Below are positions 63,395 to 64,000 of a stretch of 64,000 nucleotides of DNA, piece by piece; positions within the stretch are counted from its first letter, which is position 1, and each line of letters opens with the position of its first letter. Under the pieces are notes generated by a model, which did no database searches, was not told where the DNA came from, and worked only from the letters and a program-made list of their open reading frames with translations. The position numbers and the translations under genes are program-made. Source of the DNA: Chromatiales bacterium 21-64-14 (lineage in GTDB: Bacteria; Pseudomonadota; Gammaproteobacteria; 21-64-14); assembly GCA_002255365.1 (NCBI GenBank), contig NCBI01000010.1, positions 1-64,000 on the forward strand. Direction: 5' to 3'.

Positions 63395-64000
63395 AGTGGG
63401 CTTCTGGGGCTCCGCTGCGGCGGCCGGGCGGAAATTCTCTGACAATGCTTGGTAGATCGGCGTGGGTTGAACCAACCGGGACGTAAGGTAGCCGATAAAT
63501 GACGTGGCCATCAGTGGCAGCAGCAGTCCGTGGTTGTTGGTCATTTCCATCACAATGACGAACGCGGTGATCGGGGTTTGCACCACACCGGAAAAATAAC
63601 CCACCATGCCCAGAATCACGATCGCGGATGCGGGTGCATGAGGGAACCATTCGGCGATGTGTGCGCCGAGGCCGGCACCGGCGGCGAGGGCCGGCGCAAA
63701 CAGGCCGCCGGGGATCCCGCTGAGATAAGATGCCAAGTTTGCCACCATCTTGAGGTATGGGAACCAAGCGCTCACGGTGCCGGTGCCCAACACCAGTTCG
63801 CGGGCGGCATAGTAGCCGCTCCCAAAGGTGCGGTCCCCGGACAGCAGTCCCACCAGCGCAATGATCAGACCGCAGATGCCGGCGAGTAGCAGGGGGTGGT
63901 GGAGGTACACCGTGCGCAGGCGGCGGGTTCCCCAGATGATCAGGAAACTGAACAGGCCGCCGAGCAGGCCGCCCGCCACCCCGCAGATCAGCACCGCGAG
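63380..64000 (-). CDS. Voltage-gated chloride channel family protein (partial)
   Basis: The C-terminal 206 or so residues of a ClC-type chloride channel or H/Cl antiporter; the 5' part lies beyond the right edge. Seen are several membrane helices and the family motifs NLASYLSGIPGGLFAPALAA (the GIPGGLFAPA selectivity segment), GAGLGAHIAEW, MVGYFSGVVQTPITAFVIVM and the terminal LTSRLVQPTPIYQAL. No CBS domain follows; the tail is short and Ala/Pro-rich. In acid-exposed bacteria such transporters aid proton extrusion, which is inference here. Confidence 0.9.
   Translation of the reverse strand, partial: LAVLICGVAGGLLGGLFSFLIIWGTRRLRTVYLHHPLLLAGICGLIIALVGLLSGDRTFGSGYYAARELVLGTGTVSAWFPYLKMVANLASYLSGIPGGLFAPALAAGAGLGAHIAEWFPHAPASAIVILGMVGYFSGVVQTPITAFVIVMEMTNNHGLLLPLMATSFIGYLTSRLVQPTPIYQALSENFRPAAAAEPQKPTDASA

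Overview
The window is a gene-dense, GC-rich stretch of a gammaproteobacterial chromosome. The gene blocks are the classical ones: pilMNOPQ-aroKB-damX-like-gltBD-hemE, zapA-ssrS, lgt-thyA-folA, apaGH, lptD-surA-pdxA-rsmA, mpl-ubiX and hemL-thiE-thiD-rubredoxin. Some details fit an acidophilic or sulfur-oxidising lineage of the Chromatiales/Acidiferrobacterales kind: a lactate-dehydrogenase-like malate dehydrogenase, SulP and ClC transporters, and gcvPB split from gcvPA. The genus cannot be named from sequence alone. I saw no transposase, integrase, CRISPR array, phage gene, tRNA or rRNA.

Layout. 0-5 kb: an AT-rich leader with an inverted pair of perfect DnaA boxes, a DUF3135 protein, rpmE, a secreted thermonuclease, an orphan M48-protease tail, malic enzyme and malate dehydrogenase, then a nucleotidyltransferase-like protein. 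5-17 kb: PBP1A divergent from the type IV pilus assembly operon pilMNOPQ, then aroK, aroB, a WGR protein and a DamX-like ATPase/SPOR protein. 17-24.5 kb: glutamate synthase gltB/gltD and hemE. 24.5-28.2 kb: UPF0149 and a small partner divergent from a ZapB-like gene and zapA, then 6S RNA, gcvPB and a 0.35-kb highly structured gene-free stretch ending in a terminator. 28-43 kb: a DUF255 thioredoxin-domain protein, a SulP transporter, a HAD phosphatase, an RlmI-type methyltransferase, lgt, thyA, folA, a DUF2892 protein, apaH, apaG, a DUF945 protein, glk/pgl and a small membrane protein. 43-53.5 kb: rsmA, pdxA, surA, lptD, a CFA synthase, a membrane protein, mpl, ubiX and a Lon-substrate-binding-domain protein. 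53.5-64 kb: a gene-poor AT-rich spot, a small secreted protein, dgkA with a DedA-PAP2-LssY fusion, hemL-thiE-thiD, rubredoxin, a decayed PepSY/FMN-binding locus behind a Fur-like box, an A-type Fe-S carrier, an ATP-grasp protein, yggX and a truncated ClC channel gene.

How the genes work together. Most serve cell-envelope growth: PBP1A, DamX-like, ZapA/ZapB-like, Mpl, Lgt, SurA/LptD, undecaprenol/lipid recycling and CFA. Others serve central metabolism (malate/pyruvate, glucokinase/6-phosphogluconolactonase, glutamate, glycine), cofactor supply (heme, PLP, thiamine, folate, prenyl-FMN) and iron/Fe-S homeostasis. The most unusual items are the structured RNA candidate after gcvPB, a zapB promoter that predicts a leaderless mRNA, the telomere-like hexanucleotide repeat ending the DamX-like gene, the decayed iron-regulated locus, and an AT-rich promoter spot with an apparent small RNA.
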